64,000 nucleotides of DNA from CAZYJR01 sp964647905. Its GTDB lineage: Bacteria; Desulfobacterota; DSM-4660; Desulfatiglandales; HGW-15. A program made the translations under genes and the position numbers. Positions 17,935 through 26,801 of the stretch are shown here, piece after piece. The notes below the pieces were generated by a model that was given only the letters and a program-made list of their open reading frames with translations, did not search any database and had not been told where the DNA came from. Numbering within the stretch: position 1 is the stretch's first letter; every line of letters begins with the position of its first letter. The DNA lies in contig CAZYJR010000016.1 in NCBI GenBank assembly GCA_964647905.1, positions 12,468 to 76,467 on the forward strand, in the 5' to 3' direction.

Positions 17935-18357
17935 TTAAGCAGCTTTCCTGACATTGACAGGGCTGGGCCCCAGGGCCTTGATACGCTCCACCATTTCTCT
18001 GGCGATCTCCACGAACCGAGGTCCTTCACCCGCCGACAAGTTGAACATATCCACCCGTTCCGGCTCTATCCCGATCTCCTCCAGGATCTTACGGACTTGG
18101 TTCACGCGCCTCCTTGCCTTCAGGTTGCCTGTAAGGAAATGGCACTCGCCTTCCAGGCACCCGGCTATGTAGACACCGTCCGCGCCGTCCTCGATCGCCT
18201 TGAGCAGATGGATCATGTCCACTCTGCCTGAGCATGGCACCTGTATTATCTTGACGTTACTCGGGTATGAAAGTCTCATCGAACCTGCCAGGTCCGCAGC
18301 CGAGTAGGCTCAATATTGACAACAAAAAGCAAGCACACGCGGTTCGAATTCTGCCAT
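17935..18357 (-). CDS. mvhD: MvhD-type iron-sulfur subunit, selenoprotein (module 2)
   Basis: The frame starts at ATG 18357 (MAEFEPRVLAFCCQY) with a GGAGG ribosome site before it, and crosses a TGA at 18310-18312, residue 16. The context AFCCQY-U-AYSAADLAGS matches MvhD/VhuD, where this position is Cys or Sec. Without readthrough the product would be 15 residues. The rest carries the conserved cysteines in VPCSGRVD and GCLEGEC. Full length is 140. It is placed between hdrA and metV as in module 1. The same TGA in two independent paralogs is strong evidence against a random nonsense mutation. Confidence 0.88.
18280..18296 (-). promoter_or_regulatory. Candidate bacterial SECIS hairpin in mvhD (module 2)
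   Basis: The coding strand after the TGA can form CGGACC/GGTTCG (one G-U pair) around the loop TGGCA, bases 20-24 after the TGA. This is one pair longer than the module 1 element and shares its 20-base core. Confidence 0.55.
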
Positions 18358-18476
18358 GTCGTTCCTCCTGCCCGCGGCGGGCGGCCGCGGGTCCAATCAC
18401 AGCTCTGGGTTCAACCAGGTACGGCCGCGCCCGGTCCCGCCGGATACGCGCGCGGCACGACTACGGCCGGGCGGGC

Positions 18477-21400
18477 CTATCCGCCCGCCTGGAACAATGC
18501 GTCCTCCTTGGCTATTATCTGCTCGTCCGTGAAGTGTCGCAGAACAATGGCCTTGCCGGGACATTCCGCGGCGCAGGCGCCGCAGCCCCGGCACTCCGCA
18601 GGATCGATGACCGCATGGCCTTCCTGTCCTATCCTGGGGACGCCGTAGGGGCAGGTCCTGACACAGGTGACGCAGACGGCGCAGCGCTCCGGGATCACCT
18701 CGGCCACCACTCCTCCCACCATGATTCTGTCCCGGGTGAGGATGGTCATGGAGCGGGCCACTGCTGCGTTTGCCTGGGCAATGGTCTCGTCCAGCGGCTT
18801 CGGGTAGTGGGCGAGCCCGGCTATGAAAAGCCCGTCAGAGGCCATGTCCACCGGGCGGAGCTTTGCATGGGCCTCTATCAGGAAGCCCTCGTTGTTCACC
18901 GGGACCTTGAGGAGCTCGAAGAGCTCCTTGTTCTCATTGGGAAGCACGGCCGAGGCCAGTATCACCAGGTCGGGCGAGATCTTGACCGGGCGCTGCAGCA
19001 CGTGGTCCTTGACCCGCAGGTCCAGGCCTCCGCCCTCGGCTGTCTGGAGCAAAGGGGGATCCTCCGGGTCATAGCGGATGAATAGCACCCCCCGCCTGCG
19101 CGCCTCGCTGTAGAGGTCTTCTCTGAACCCGTAGCTCCGCAGGTCGCGGTAGAGTATGAAGACATTCATGTCGGGGTCGGCGGCCTTCAAGGCAAGGGCG
19201 CTCTCCAGGCTGTGCGTGCAGCAGACCTTGCTGCAGTAGGGCCGCTCAGGAGTCCGGGAGCCCACGCACTGAATGAAGACCGCTGTCCCAGCCTCGGCTA
19301 TGCGCGGGTCGTTCTCCTTCATGGCCCGGTCCAGATCCAGATGGGTGAGCACATTGGGGTGCTCGCCGTAGAGATACTCGGTCGGGCGATACTCCTTGCC
19401 CCCGGTGGCCAGGACGGTCACCCCATGCTCTATCACCTGGACCGGGCCGTCCCCTCTAACCGGGGAGAGGCTGGTGACGAAGTTGCCTATGGTCCCGGCC
19501 GAGTCCTTGACCGCCGTGTCCATGAACACCTTTATCATGGGGTGACTCTGGACCCTTTGTCTCAGGCCCTCCACATATTCGGCCACGTCTTCGCCCTTCC
19601 ATGTGGAGCGCAATTTTCCGGCCACACCGCCGAGCTCGCCCGTCCTTTCCACCAGATAGGCCTGGTAGCCCTGCTCTGCGATTCCCAGGGCCGCCTCCAT
19701 ACCGGCCGCACCGCCGCCCACCACCAGGGCGGAGGGCTTTACCGGGATCTCGAACTGCTGGAGGGGTTCCACCAGCCCGGCCTTGGCCACCGCCATGCGC
19801 ACCAAATCCTTGGCCTTTTCAGTGGCCTTTTCCGGTTCGTTCATGTGCACCCAGGTGTCCTGGTCCCGGATGTTGGCCATCTCAAAGAGATACTTGTTGA
19901 GGCCTGCGTCCCGTATTGTCTCCTGGAACAAGGGCTCGTGGGTCCTGGGGGAGCAGGAGGCCACCACCACCCGGTTGATGCCCTTTTCCTGGATCACCTC
20001 CTTCATCTTGTCCTGGGTGTCCTGTGAGCAGGTGAAGAGGTTGTCCTCCACGTGCACCACGTTCGGCAGGGTTTGCGCGTATTCGCGCACCGCCGGGACG
20101 TCCGCTATCCCCCCGATGTTTATGCCGCAGTTGCAGACAAAGACCCCTATCCAGGGCTCCTCGGCGGAGAAGTCCTTCTCCGGGGGAAGATCTTTGGTCC
20201 TGGTCATGGTCCCCCTGGCCTCGGCCAGGATCCGTCCCGAGGCCGCTGCTGCGGCCGACGCCTCCATGACCGAAGTGGGGATGTCCTTGGGGCCCTGGAA
20301 CACGCCGCAGAGGTATACGCCTTCGCGGTCGGTGCTCACCGGGGTGAAGCTCCCGGTCTCTGCGAACTTGTGCTGGTTGAGGCGGATCCCCATGCCCTCG
20401 GCCAGGGCCACTATGTCCTGGTTGGGGGAGAGCCCCACCGAGAGCACCACCATGTCGAAGACCTCTTCCTGGAGGTCGCCCGCCTCTGTGGCATAGGTAA
20501 TAACCAGGGAGTCGTCTTCCCGGGGGAGGACCGTGTGGATCCTGGACCTGATGAACCTGACTCCGCTCTCCTGCTCGGCCCGCATGTAGTACTTCTCGAA
20601 GTCCTTTCCATAAGTGCGCATATCCATGAAGAATATGGCCGCGTCCAAGTCATCCTTGCTGTGCTCCTTGGCGATCACCGCCTCCTTGATGGCGTACATG
20701 CAGCAGACCGAGGAGCAGTACGCATGGTCGCAGCGGTTGATGTCCCTGGAGCCAACGCACTGGAGCCAGGCGACCTTCTTGGGCTCCTTGTGATCAGAGG
20801 GCCTGATCAGGTGCCCCTCGTACGGCCCGGACGCCGAGAGTATCCTCTCGAACTCCATGCTGGTGACCACGTTCGGGTGTTTGGAATAACTGTAGGTGTC
20901 AAAAGGCGTGGGATCGAACGGAGTGAAGCCGGGCGCAAGGACGATGGAGCCCACCTCCAGGACCTTTTCCTCGGGCTGCTGGTCGTGGAGCACCGCTTCC
21001 GCAAGACAGGCCTCCGCGCACTGGTAGCACTCCGAGCAGATCCCGCACTTGAGGCACCGCTCGGCCTCCATTCTCGCTTCTTCCTCGGTGTAGCCCAGGG
21101 CTATCTCCTTGAAGGTCCCCTCACGCTCGGCCGGGGGCAGGGTGCGCATGGCCGCCCTGGGCCTTGCGGGCTCTCCTTCCACGGGCGGCTTTTCATAGGG
21201 CCAGTCCTTGTCCCGGTCCTCCCTGAGGTCCATTCCGTTCAAGTAACGATGAATGCTCTCAGCCGCTTCCCGGCCGCAGCTCACCGCCTCAACCACCGAC
21301 TTGGGACCGTAGAACACGTCTCCGCCCGCAAAGACCCCGGGCAGGGGGGTCTCCAGGGTCACGGGGTCGGCTTCCAGTCCTCCCTTGGTGGAAACGGCTA

Positions 21401-22976
21401 TCTCCTGACCTCCTGCAAAGTCCAGATCAGCGGCCTGGCCTATGGCCACTATTGCGGTGTCGGCCTCCATGGAGGTGAGATCGGTCTCGTCATATGCGGG
21501 GTTGAAACGGCCCTCGGAGTCAAAGACCGATGTGCAGCGCTTGAACTCCACTCCGGTCAAGTCCTCGCCTTGGGCCAGGAATCGGGTGGGACCCAGGCTG
21601 TTCACTATCTCCACCCCCTCTTCCAGGGCCTCTTGTATCTCGTGGTCCCAGGCCGGCATCTCCTCCCTGGTCTCCAGGCACACCAGGGTGACCTGCTCGG
21701 CCCCCGACCTCTTGGCTGTAAGGGCTACGTCCACGGCCACATTGCCGCCTCCGATCACCACTGTGCGCCTTCCCACACCGACCTCTCGGCCGAGGGCGGT
21801 TTGCCTGAGGAAGTCCACGCCTTTGAGCACCCCGGGGTGGTCTTCTCCGGGAATGTTGAGAGCACGGCTCCGGTGGAGCCCGGTGGCCAGGAAAAAGGCC
21901 TGGTATCCGTCCCCTCCCAATGAGTCCAGGGTCACGTCCGCTCCGAACTCCACGCCGGTTCGGATCTCCACGCCCATGTCCTCGATCACCTTGATCTCTC
22001 GGGCCAGGATGTCCCGGGGCAGGCGGTATTCCGGGATGCCCACCGCCATCATTCCCCCTGCAACGGGCAGCTTCTCCAGGACCTTGACCTGGTAGCCTTT
22101 CCAGGCAAGGAAATATGCGGCTGTAAGACCAGCGGGCCCGGCGCCCACCACTGCTATCTTCTCGGGTCTCTTTTCTTCGGGCTCCGGCACGTAACGGCTT
22201 TCCGCCTCCAGGTCCAGGTCGGCCAGGAACCTGTGGAGGTACTGGATGGCCACGGGTTCGTCCACATCACCGCGGGTGCAGACCCCCTCGCAAGGGTGGT
22301 GGCAGACCCGGCCGCAGGCTGCGGGAAAGGGGTGGACCTGCTTGAAGAGCTCCAGGGCCTCGCGGTACTTGCCGTTGTTTATGAGGGCCACGTAGCCCTG
22401 GATGCTCACATGGGCCGGGCAGGTGGCCTTGCAGGGCGCGGTCCCCCTCTTGTCTATGGCAAAGGCGCTGGGCATGGCCTGGGGGTAGAGCTTGTAAGCG
22501 GCCTTTCTGTTTCGCAGCCCCTCGTCGAACAGGTTGGGGACCTCTATGGGGCAGACCTTTGCGCACTCCCCGCAAGCGGTGCACTTGGCGACATCAACGT
22601 AGCGGGGCTTTTCCAAGACCTTCACCCGGAAGTCGCCGGGCCCGCCCGATACCTCCAGGACCTCGCTGTTGGTCAGGAGGTCGATGTTCAGGTGCCTCCC
22701 GCACTCCACCAGCTTGGGCGATATGATGCACATGGAGCAGTCGTTGGTGGGGAATGTCTTGTCCAATTGGGCCATTACCCCGCCGATCGCCGAGTTCTTC
22801 TCCACCAGATAGACCAGATATCCAGAGTCGGCGAGATCCAGGGAGGCCTGAATTCCGGCGATCCCCGCGCCGACGACCATTACCGAGCCGTTGGGTGTGC
22901 TTTTGGTACTCATGGGTTCCAGGTTCTCCTCTTCCTCTTGGAAACGCTCGAGCGCTGTTATCTCCGCCATGCCCAT
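18477..22976 (-). CDS. hdrA: Giant tandem HdrA with internal GltD-like domain, Cys form (module 2)
   Basis: This paralog of the hdrA at 4925-9391 has the same order of parts: FAD-binding HdrA start (VMVVGAGIAGIQ), FPTNDCSMCIISPK where Cys replaces Sec, a [4Fe-4S] motif CTACGECAKVC, a GltD-like domain (AVVGAGPAGLTAAY, then VIGGGNVAVDVA), CLKCGICSECYQC, the remainder of HdrA unit 1, a complete second HdrA unit starting at VCNCGINIGG, and two C-terminal [4Fe-4S] motifs (CAVCVTC, CRGCGAC). I chose ATG 22976 because AGGAG sits seven bases before it, giving 1499 residues; ATG 22913 (MSTKSTPNGS) aligns better with the paralog start. Expected role: FAD-based electron bifurcation with NAD(P)H or ferredoxin for MetF/MetV. 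A 119-base gap precedes mvhD. Confidence 0.88.
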   Translation of the reverse strand: MGMAEITALERFQEEEENLEPMSTKSTPNGSVMVVGAGIAGIQASLDLADSGYLVYLVEKNSAIGGVMAQLDKTFPTNDCSMCIISPKLVECGRHLNIDLLTNSEVLEVSGGPGDFRVKVLEKPRYVDVAKCTACGECAKVCPIEVPNLFDEGLRNRKAAYKLYPQAMPSAFAIDKRGTAPCKATCPAHVSIQGYVALINNGKYREALELFKQVHPFPAACGRVCHHPCEGVCTRGDVDEPVAIQYLHRFLADLDLEAESRYVPEPEEKRPEKIAVVGAGPAGLTAAYFLAWKGYQVKVLEKLPVAGGMMAVGIPEYRLPRDILAREIKVIEDMGVEIRTGVEFGADVTLDSLGGDGYQAFFLATGLHRSRALNIPGEDHPGVLKGVDFLRQTALGREVGVGRRTVVIGGGNVAVDVALTAKRSGAEQVTLVCLETREEMPAWDHEIQEALEEGVEIVNSLGPTRFLAQGEDLTGVEFKRCTSVFDSEGRFNPAYDETDLTSMEADTAIVAIGQAADLDFAGGQEIAVSTKGGLEADPVTLETPLPGVFAGGDVFYGPKSVVEAVSCGREAAESIHRYLNGMDLREDRDKDWPYEKPPVEGEPARPRAAMRTLPPAEREGTFKEIALGYTEEEARMEAERCLKCGICSECYQCAEACLAEAVLHDQQPEEKVLEVGSIVLAPGFTPFDPTPFDTYSYSKHPNVVTSMEFERILSASGPYEGHLIRPSDHKEPKKVAWLQCVGSRDINRCDHAYCSSVCCMYAIKEAVIAKEHSKDDLDAAIFFMDMRTYGKDFEKYYMRAEQESGVRFIRSRIHTVLPREDDSLVITYATEAGDLQEEVFDMVVLSVGLSPNQDIVALAEGMGIRLNQHKFAETGSFTPVSTDREGVYLCGVFQGPKDIPTSVMEASAAAAASGRILAEARGTMTRTKDLPPEKDFSAEEPWIGVFVCNCGINIGGIADVPAVREYAQTLPNVVHVEDNLFTCSQDTQDKMKEVIQEKGINRVVVASCSPRTHEPLFQETIRDAGLNKYLFEMANIRDQDTWVHMNEPEKATEKAKDLVRMAVAKAGLVEPLQQFEIPVKPSALVVGGGAAGMEAALGIAEQGYQAYLVERTGELGGVAGKLRSTWKGEDVAEYVEGLRQRVQSHPMIKVFMDTAVKDSAGTIGNFVTSLSPVRGDGPVQVIEHGVTVLATGGKEYRPTEYLYGEHPNVLTHLDLDRAMKENDPRIAEAGTAVFIQCVGSRTPERPYCSKVCCTHSLESALALKAADPDMNVFILYRDLRSYGFREDLYSEARRRGVLFIRYDPEDPPLLQTAEGGGLDLRVKDHVLQRPVKISPDLVILASAVLPNENKELFELLKVPVNNEGFLIEAHAKLRPVDMASDGLFIAGLAHYPKPLDETIAQANAAVARSMTILTRDRIMVGGVVAEVIPERCAVCVTCVRTCPYGVPRIGQEGHAVIDPAECRGCGACAAECPGKAIVLRHFTDEQIIAKEDALFQAGG

Positions 22977-23268
22977 CCCGCGGCTCCTGCCGGACCGGAT
23001 CAGGGAAGGGCTCCGCAAACCGAAATCGCCCGGAGTTAGCGTGGTTCCGCCGTTCCGGGCGAACTTTGTGAAACTTGATACATGCCACACGGAATCCAGG
23101 GGAGTCAAGAAAAAACAGGGCTTGGAGCGGTCCTCCTCGTGCCGGGGCCAAGGACTCATACCGGTGTTGACCCTGGACCCGGGATCCCCTAAAATAACCC
23201 GGTATGAAATCGGTCGATTCAGGCCCGAGAAGGGAATGGAGCGAGAACACTCAGACAGGCGGTGAAAA
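22977..23268. other. Divergent intergenic region between hdrA module 2 and the ppdK operon
   Basis: This 292-base region must hold promoters in both directions. A good plus-strand sigma-70 promoter is listed separately. On the minus strand I see only a TTGACT without a well-spaced -10, so the hdrA promoter is not identified. No convincing small gene or RNA was found. Confidence 0.5.
23167..23195 (+). promoter_or_regulatory. Sigma-70-type promoter for the ppdK operon
   Basis: TTGACC, a 17-base spacer, then TAAAAT, about 75 bases before the ATG at 23269. Both boxes are one or two bases from consensus with ideal spacing. Confidence 0.65.
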
Positions 23269-23634
23269 ATGACCGGCAGCGGCAACCCGCGTTCGAACAC
23301 GGAAGGCGATGTGGTCTTGATCTACTACAAGGACGAGCCTTCGGTCTACGCCCGCATAGAACTGATCGAACCCGATGTGAAAAAGGGCTGGTACCAGGTG
23401 AGCCTTCTCATGCTCACGCTCCCGCCTCAGCCCGTCACTTGGATCCTTCGCGAGGAGTACATAAACGGCGAGCCCTTTACCATGGGAGGTCAGCCCCTGC
23501 GCATAGAGGCGGTCCCCATTGCGTCACCCGCCCGGGACTCGGCCGAGCCGTCTCCTTCGACCGGCGGAGAGGGGCTTCCGGGCGGGGGACCGGCAAAGGT
23601 GGTCCCGCTTCGAAAGAAGACGACTCGAACGTGA
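23269..23634 (+). CDS. Hypothetical protein upstream of ppdK
   Basis: The 121-residue protein has a compact, mixed hydrophobic/acidic N-terminal 85 residues (EGDVVLIYYKDEPSVYARIE, later GWYQVSLLML and VTWILREEYINGE) and a disordered Ser/Pro/Gly-rich, basic tail. No known catalytic motif is visible; the fold looks like a small beta-rich domain. It is the first gene after the promoter at 23167-23195, and a small membrane protein and ppdK follow in the same direction. The ribosome site AGGCGGTG precedes the ATG. Function unknown. Confidence 0.65.
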   Translation: MTGSGNPRSNTEGDVVLIYYKDEPSVYARIELIEPDVKKGWYQVSLLMLTLPPQPVTWILREEYINGEPFTMGGQPLRIEAVPIASPARDSAEPSPSTGGEGLPGGGPAKVVPLRKKTTRT

Positions 23635-23689
23635 AGACCTTGACTCGGGTTCAACCATCACCCGAGGGTGCCATAGGAGTGCGCAGGGA

Positions 23690-23863
23690 ATGACTCAATG
23701 GTACACTTTCCTAATCCGCCTGGCTCTTTCCGTGGGGCTGGCGGTCCTTTTGACCCGGCTCTTCTTCGGCTCGGCATCACCCGTAAGGGTGGGCGGCCTT
23801 GCCTTGGCATTGCTGGGGTTTGCATATCTCTTCGAGTACACCAAACGCCGCGACAGGGGGTGA
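23690..23863 (+). CDS. Small two-helix membrane protein
   Basis: A 57-residue frame starts at ATG 23690 with AGGAG ten bases before it. Residues 6-26 and 34-52 are hydrophobic segments separated by a short SASPVRVG turn, and the C-terminus is basic (TKRRDRG), predicting a hairpin in the membrane with a cytoplasmic tail. It lies between the hypothetical gene and ppdK, four bases before the ppdK ATG, so it is probably translated from the same mRNA. I do not recognise a family. Confidence 0.55.
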   Translation: MTQWYTFLIRLALSVGLAVLLTRLFFGSASPVRVGGLALALLGFAYLFEYTKRRDRG

Positions 23864-23867
23864 GGCC

Positions 23868-26705
23868 ATGGAAGCCAAGGTGTCAAAGACCAAGACAAAG
23901 GCTAAGACTCAGGACCGGAAGAAGTTCGTTTTCTCCTTCGAGGAAGGGGATGCCACGGACAAGAAGCTGTTGGGGGGAAAAGGGGCCAACCTCTGCGGCA
24001 TGACCCAAATCGGCCTGCCCGTGCCTCCGGGATTCGTGATCACCACGGAGGCCTGTCTCGCATACTTGGAGAACCGCGACAAGGGGCTGCAGCCGGAGGT
24101 CATGGAGCAGGCAAGGGAGGCCATGGCCGAGCTGGAGAAGAAGACCGGCAAGGGCTTCGGATCGGCGGACAACCCGTTGCTCGTCTCCGTCCGCTCCGGT
24201 GCCGCCATGTCCATGCCCGGAATGATGGATACCATCCTGAACCTGGGCCTCAACGAAAAGACCGTTCACGGTCTGATCCGCCTCACCAACAAGGAGCGGT
24301 TCGTCTATGACGCATACCGCCGCCTGATCCAGCTCTTCGGGAGCGTATGCCTGGGGATCAAGGACGAGGAGTTCGATGCCGAGTTCACCCGCATCAAGGA
24401 GGCACGCGGTGCCAAGACCGACATCGAGCTCGATGCCGAGGCCTTGAAGGAAGCAAGCGAGGCCTTCCTTGCGGTGGTGGAGAAGAAAGCAGGCAGGCCC
24501 TTCCCCCAGGATCCTTACGAGCAGCTGGAACAGGCCATAACCGCGGTCTTCAACTCCTGGATGGGCAAGAGGGCGGTGGACTACCGCAGGGAGTTCAATA
24601 TCACCCCTGAGATGGCCAACGGCACGGCGGTCAACATCTGCACCATGGTCTTCGGCAATATGGGGGATGACAGCGGCACAGGCGTGGCCTTTACCAGGAA
24701 TCCGGGTACGGGGGAGAACCGGCTCTACGGCGAGTACATGATAAACGCCCAGGGAGAGGACGTGGTAGCAGGGATACGCACACCCAAACCGGTGAGGGAA
24801 CTCCGAAGGGAGATGCCCGAGGTCTACCGGGAGCTGGAAGACCTGCGCCATACCCTGGAGAGCTACTACCAGGAGGTCCAGGACTTCGAGTTCACCATAG
24901 AGAGGGGCAAGCTCTACTGCCTCCAGACAAGGAACGGGAAGATGAACGCGGCCGCCTTTATCAAGACCTCCATAGATATGGTCAACGAGGGGCTGCTCAC
25001 AGAGGAAGAGGCCATCCTGCGAATCCAACCTGAGATGCTCACCCAGTTCCTGCACCCCAGACTGGATCCGAACGCCAAGGTGGATTTGCTGGCCCAGGGC
25101 CTTCCGGCATCGCCCGGAGCGGCTTCCGGGAAGATGGTCTTTGACGCCGACCGGGCGGAGAGCAAGGCCAGGCTGGGCGAGAAGGTGATCCTTGTCCGGG
25201 AGGAGACCAAGCCGGACGATATACATGGCTTTTTCGCCGCACAGGGGATCCTTACCAGCAGGGGCGGCAAGACCTCCCATGCCGCGGTGGTGGCCAGGAG
25301 CATGGGCAAACCCTGCGTCTCCGGGTGCGAGGCCATATGGATAAACCATACGGCCAAAGAGGCGGTGATATCCGGGGTCACCCTGAAGGAAGGGGACGTG
25401 ATCACCATCGACGGGACCACGGGCAATGTTTATCAGGGGGAGGTCCCCACCATAGAGCCCGAGTTCGTGGAAGACCTCATGGTGCTCCTGGAGTGGGCCG
25501 ACGATATGGGCAGGCTCAGGGTCATGGCCAACGCGGACACCCCGGAATCAGCGGCGCAGGCCATCAAGTACGGGGCGGTGGGAATCGGGCTTTGCAGGAC
25601 CGAGCGAATGTTCAATCAGCCGGAAAGGCTGCCCATAGTCCAGGAGATGATACTCTCCGAGACCGAGGGCGAGCGGCGGCAGTGCCTGGAGCGGCTGCTT
25701 CCCTTCCAGCGGGATGATTTCAAGGAAATTTTTAAAATTATGAGTGGACTCCCTGTTACCATTAGGCTTTTGGATCCTCCTATTCATGAGTTCCTGCCCT
25801 CGGCCGAGGAGCTGGTAAACGAGATCGAACACCTCAGGGAGCTCAAGGCCACTGTGGAGGGGATGGCCGCCTTGCCGGACACCCTGCGCCTCCTGGACCC
25901 GGATTTCCTCAACCGCTACGCCGCCAGCCTGGAGGGTATCACCCACGGCCTGGAGGAGCTCAAGAACCGCCGGCTTGCCGAAGACCTCATCGAGGAAAAG
26001 GAGGCCATGCTGCAGAAGGTGAGGGCGCTCTCCGAGACCAATCCCATGCTCGGGCACCGGGGGGTGCGGCTCGGCATAACCTACCCCGAGATCTACGCCA
26101 TGCAGATCAGGGCCATCCTGGAGGCCGCGGCCGAACACATCAAGGAGGGCGGAGATGTCTCCCCGGAGATAATGGTCCCCCAGGTGTGCACGCTCCAGGA
26201 GCTCAAATGGGTCCACAAGTATGTGGTCGACATACACAAGGACGTGGAAAAGAAGTTCAAGACCTCGGTGCCTTTCAAGTTCGGGACCATGATAGAGGTG
26301 GTCAGGGCCTGCATGAGGGCCGGGCGCATTGCAGAGCTCGCCGAGTTCATGTCCTTCGGGACCAACGACCTCACCCAGGCCACCTTCTCCTTTTCCAGGG
26401 AGGATGCGGAGAACAAGTTCCTGCCGCTCTACAACGAAAGGGGAATACTGCAGCACAACCCGTTCGAGGTCCTGGACATAAAGGGAGTGGGAAGACTGAT
26501 GATGATCACCGTGGAGTGGGCCAGGAAGACCCGGCCGGACATGAAGATCGGGATCTGCGGGGAGCAAGCCGGACATCCGGACACCATCAGGTTCTGCCAC
26601 CACATAGACCTGAGCTATGTCTCATGCTCCCCGCCCAGGGTGCCCATTGCCAGGCTGGCCTGCGCGCATGCCAAGCTGAAGGAGGGCGAGTACGAGTTCG
26701 CCTGA
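23868..26705 (+). CDS. ppdK: Pyruvate, phosphate dikinase
   Basis: The 945-residue enzyme converts pyruvate, ATP and phosphate to phosphoenolpyruvate, AMP and pyrophosphate, reversibly. Visible parts: N-terminal nucleotide-binding domain starting KKFVFSFEEGDATDKKLLGG, with SVRSGAAMSMPGMMDT near residue 105; the phospho-histidine domain with GGKTSHAAVVARSMGKPC near 465; and the C-terminal TIM barrel with GLCRTERMF near 575 and SFGTNDLTQ near 830, ending with the catalytic Cys region SYVSCSPPRVPIARL. Length is slightly above the usual 875-880 because of an N-terminal Lys/Thr-rich extension. I chose ATG 23868. The enzyme feeds gluconeogenesis from pyruvate made by the 53-64 kb pathway. Confidence 0.96.
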   Translation: MEAKVSKTKTKAKTQDRKKFVFSFEEGDATDKKLLGGKGANLCGMTQIGLPVPPGFVITTEACLAYLENRDKGLQPEVMEQAREAMAELEKKTGKGFGSADNPLLVSVRSGAAMSMPGMMDTILNLGLNEKTVHGLIRLTNKERFVYDAYRRLIQLFGSVCLGIKDEEFDAEFTRIKEARGAKTDIELDAEALKEASEAFLAVVEKKAGRPFPQDPYEQLEQAITAVFNSWMGKRAVDYRREFNITPEMANGTAVNICTMVFGNMGDDSGTGVAFTRNPGTGENRLYGEYMINAQGEDVVAGIRTPKPVRELRREMPEVYRELEDLRHTLESYYQEVQDFEFTIERGKLYCLQTRNGKMNAAAFIKTSIDMVNEGLLTEEEAILRIQPEMLTQFLHPRLDPNAKVDLLAQGLPASPGAASGKMVFDADRAESKARLGEKVILVREETKPDDIHGFFAAQGILTSRGGKTSHAAVVARSMGKPCVSGCEAIWINHTAKEAVISGVTLKEGDVITIDGTTGNVYQGEVPTIEPEFVEDLMVLLEWADDMGRLRVMANADTPESAAQAIKYGAVGIGLCRTERMFNQPERLPIVQEMILSETEGERRQCLERLLPFQRDDFKEIFKIMSGLPVTIRLLDPPIHEFLPSAEELVNEIEHLRELKATVEGMAALPDTLRLLDPDFLNRYAASLEGITHGLEELKNRRLAEDLIEEKEAMLQKVRALSETNPMLGHRGVRLGITYPEIYAMQIRAILEAAAEHIKEGGDVSPEIMVPQVCTLQELKWVHKYVVDIHKDVEKKFKTSVPFKFGTMIEVVRACMRAGRIAELAEFMSFGTNDLTQATFSFSREDAENKFLPLYNERGILQHNPFEVLDIKGVGRLMMITVEWARKTRPDMKIGICGEQAGHPDTIRFCHHIDLSYVSCSPPRVPIARLACAHAKLKEGEYEFA

Positions 26706-26801
26706 ACCCCGGGGATAAAATCAGAACGGCTGGCCGGCCCGCGGCAGGCGTCTTACCCGGCCGCGGGCCGAGCTTTGCCATGTACAAAGGGAATGGAACC
26801 G

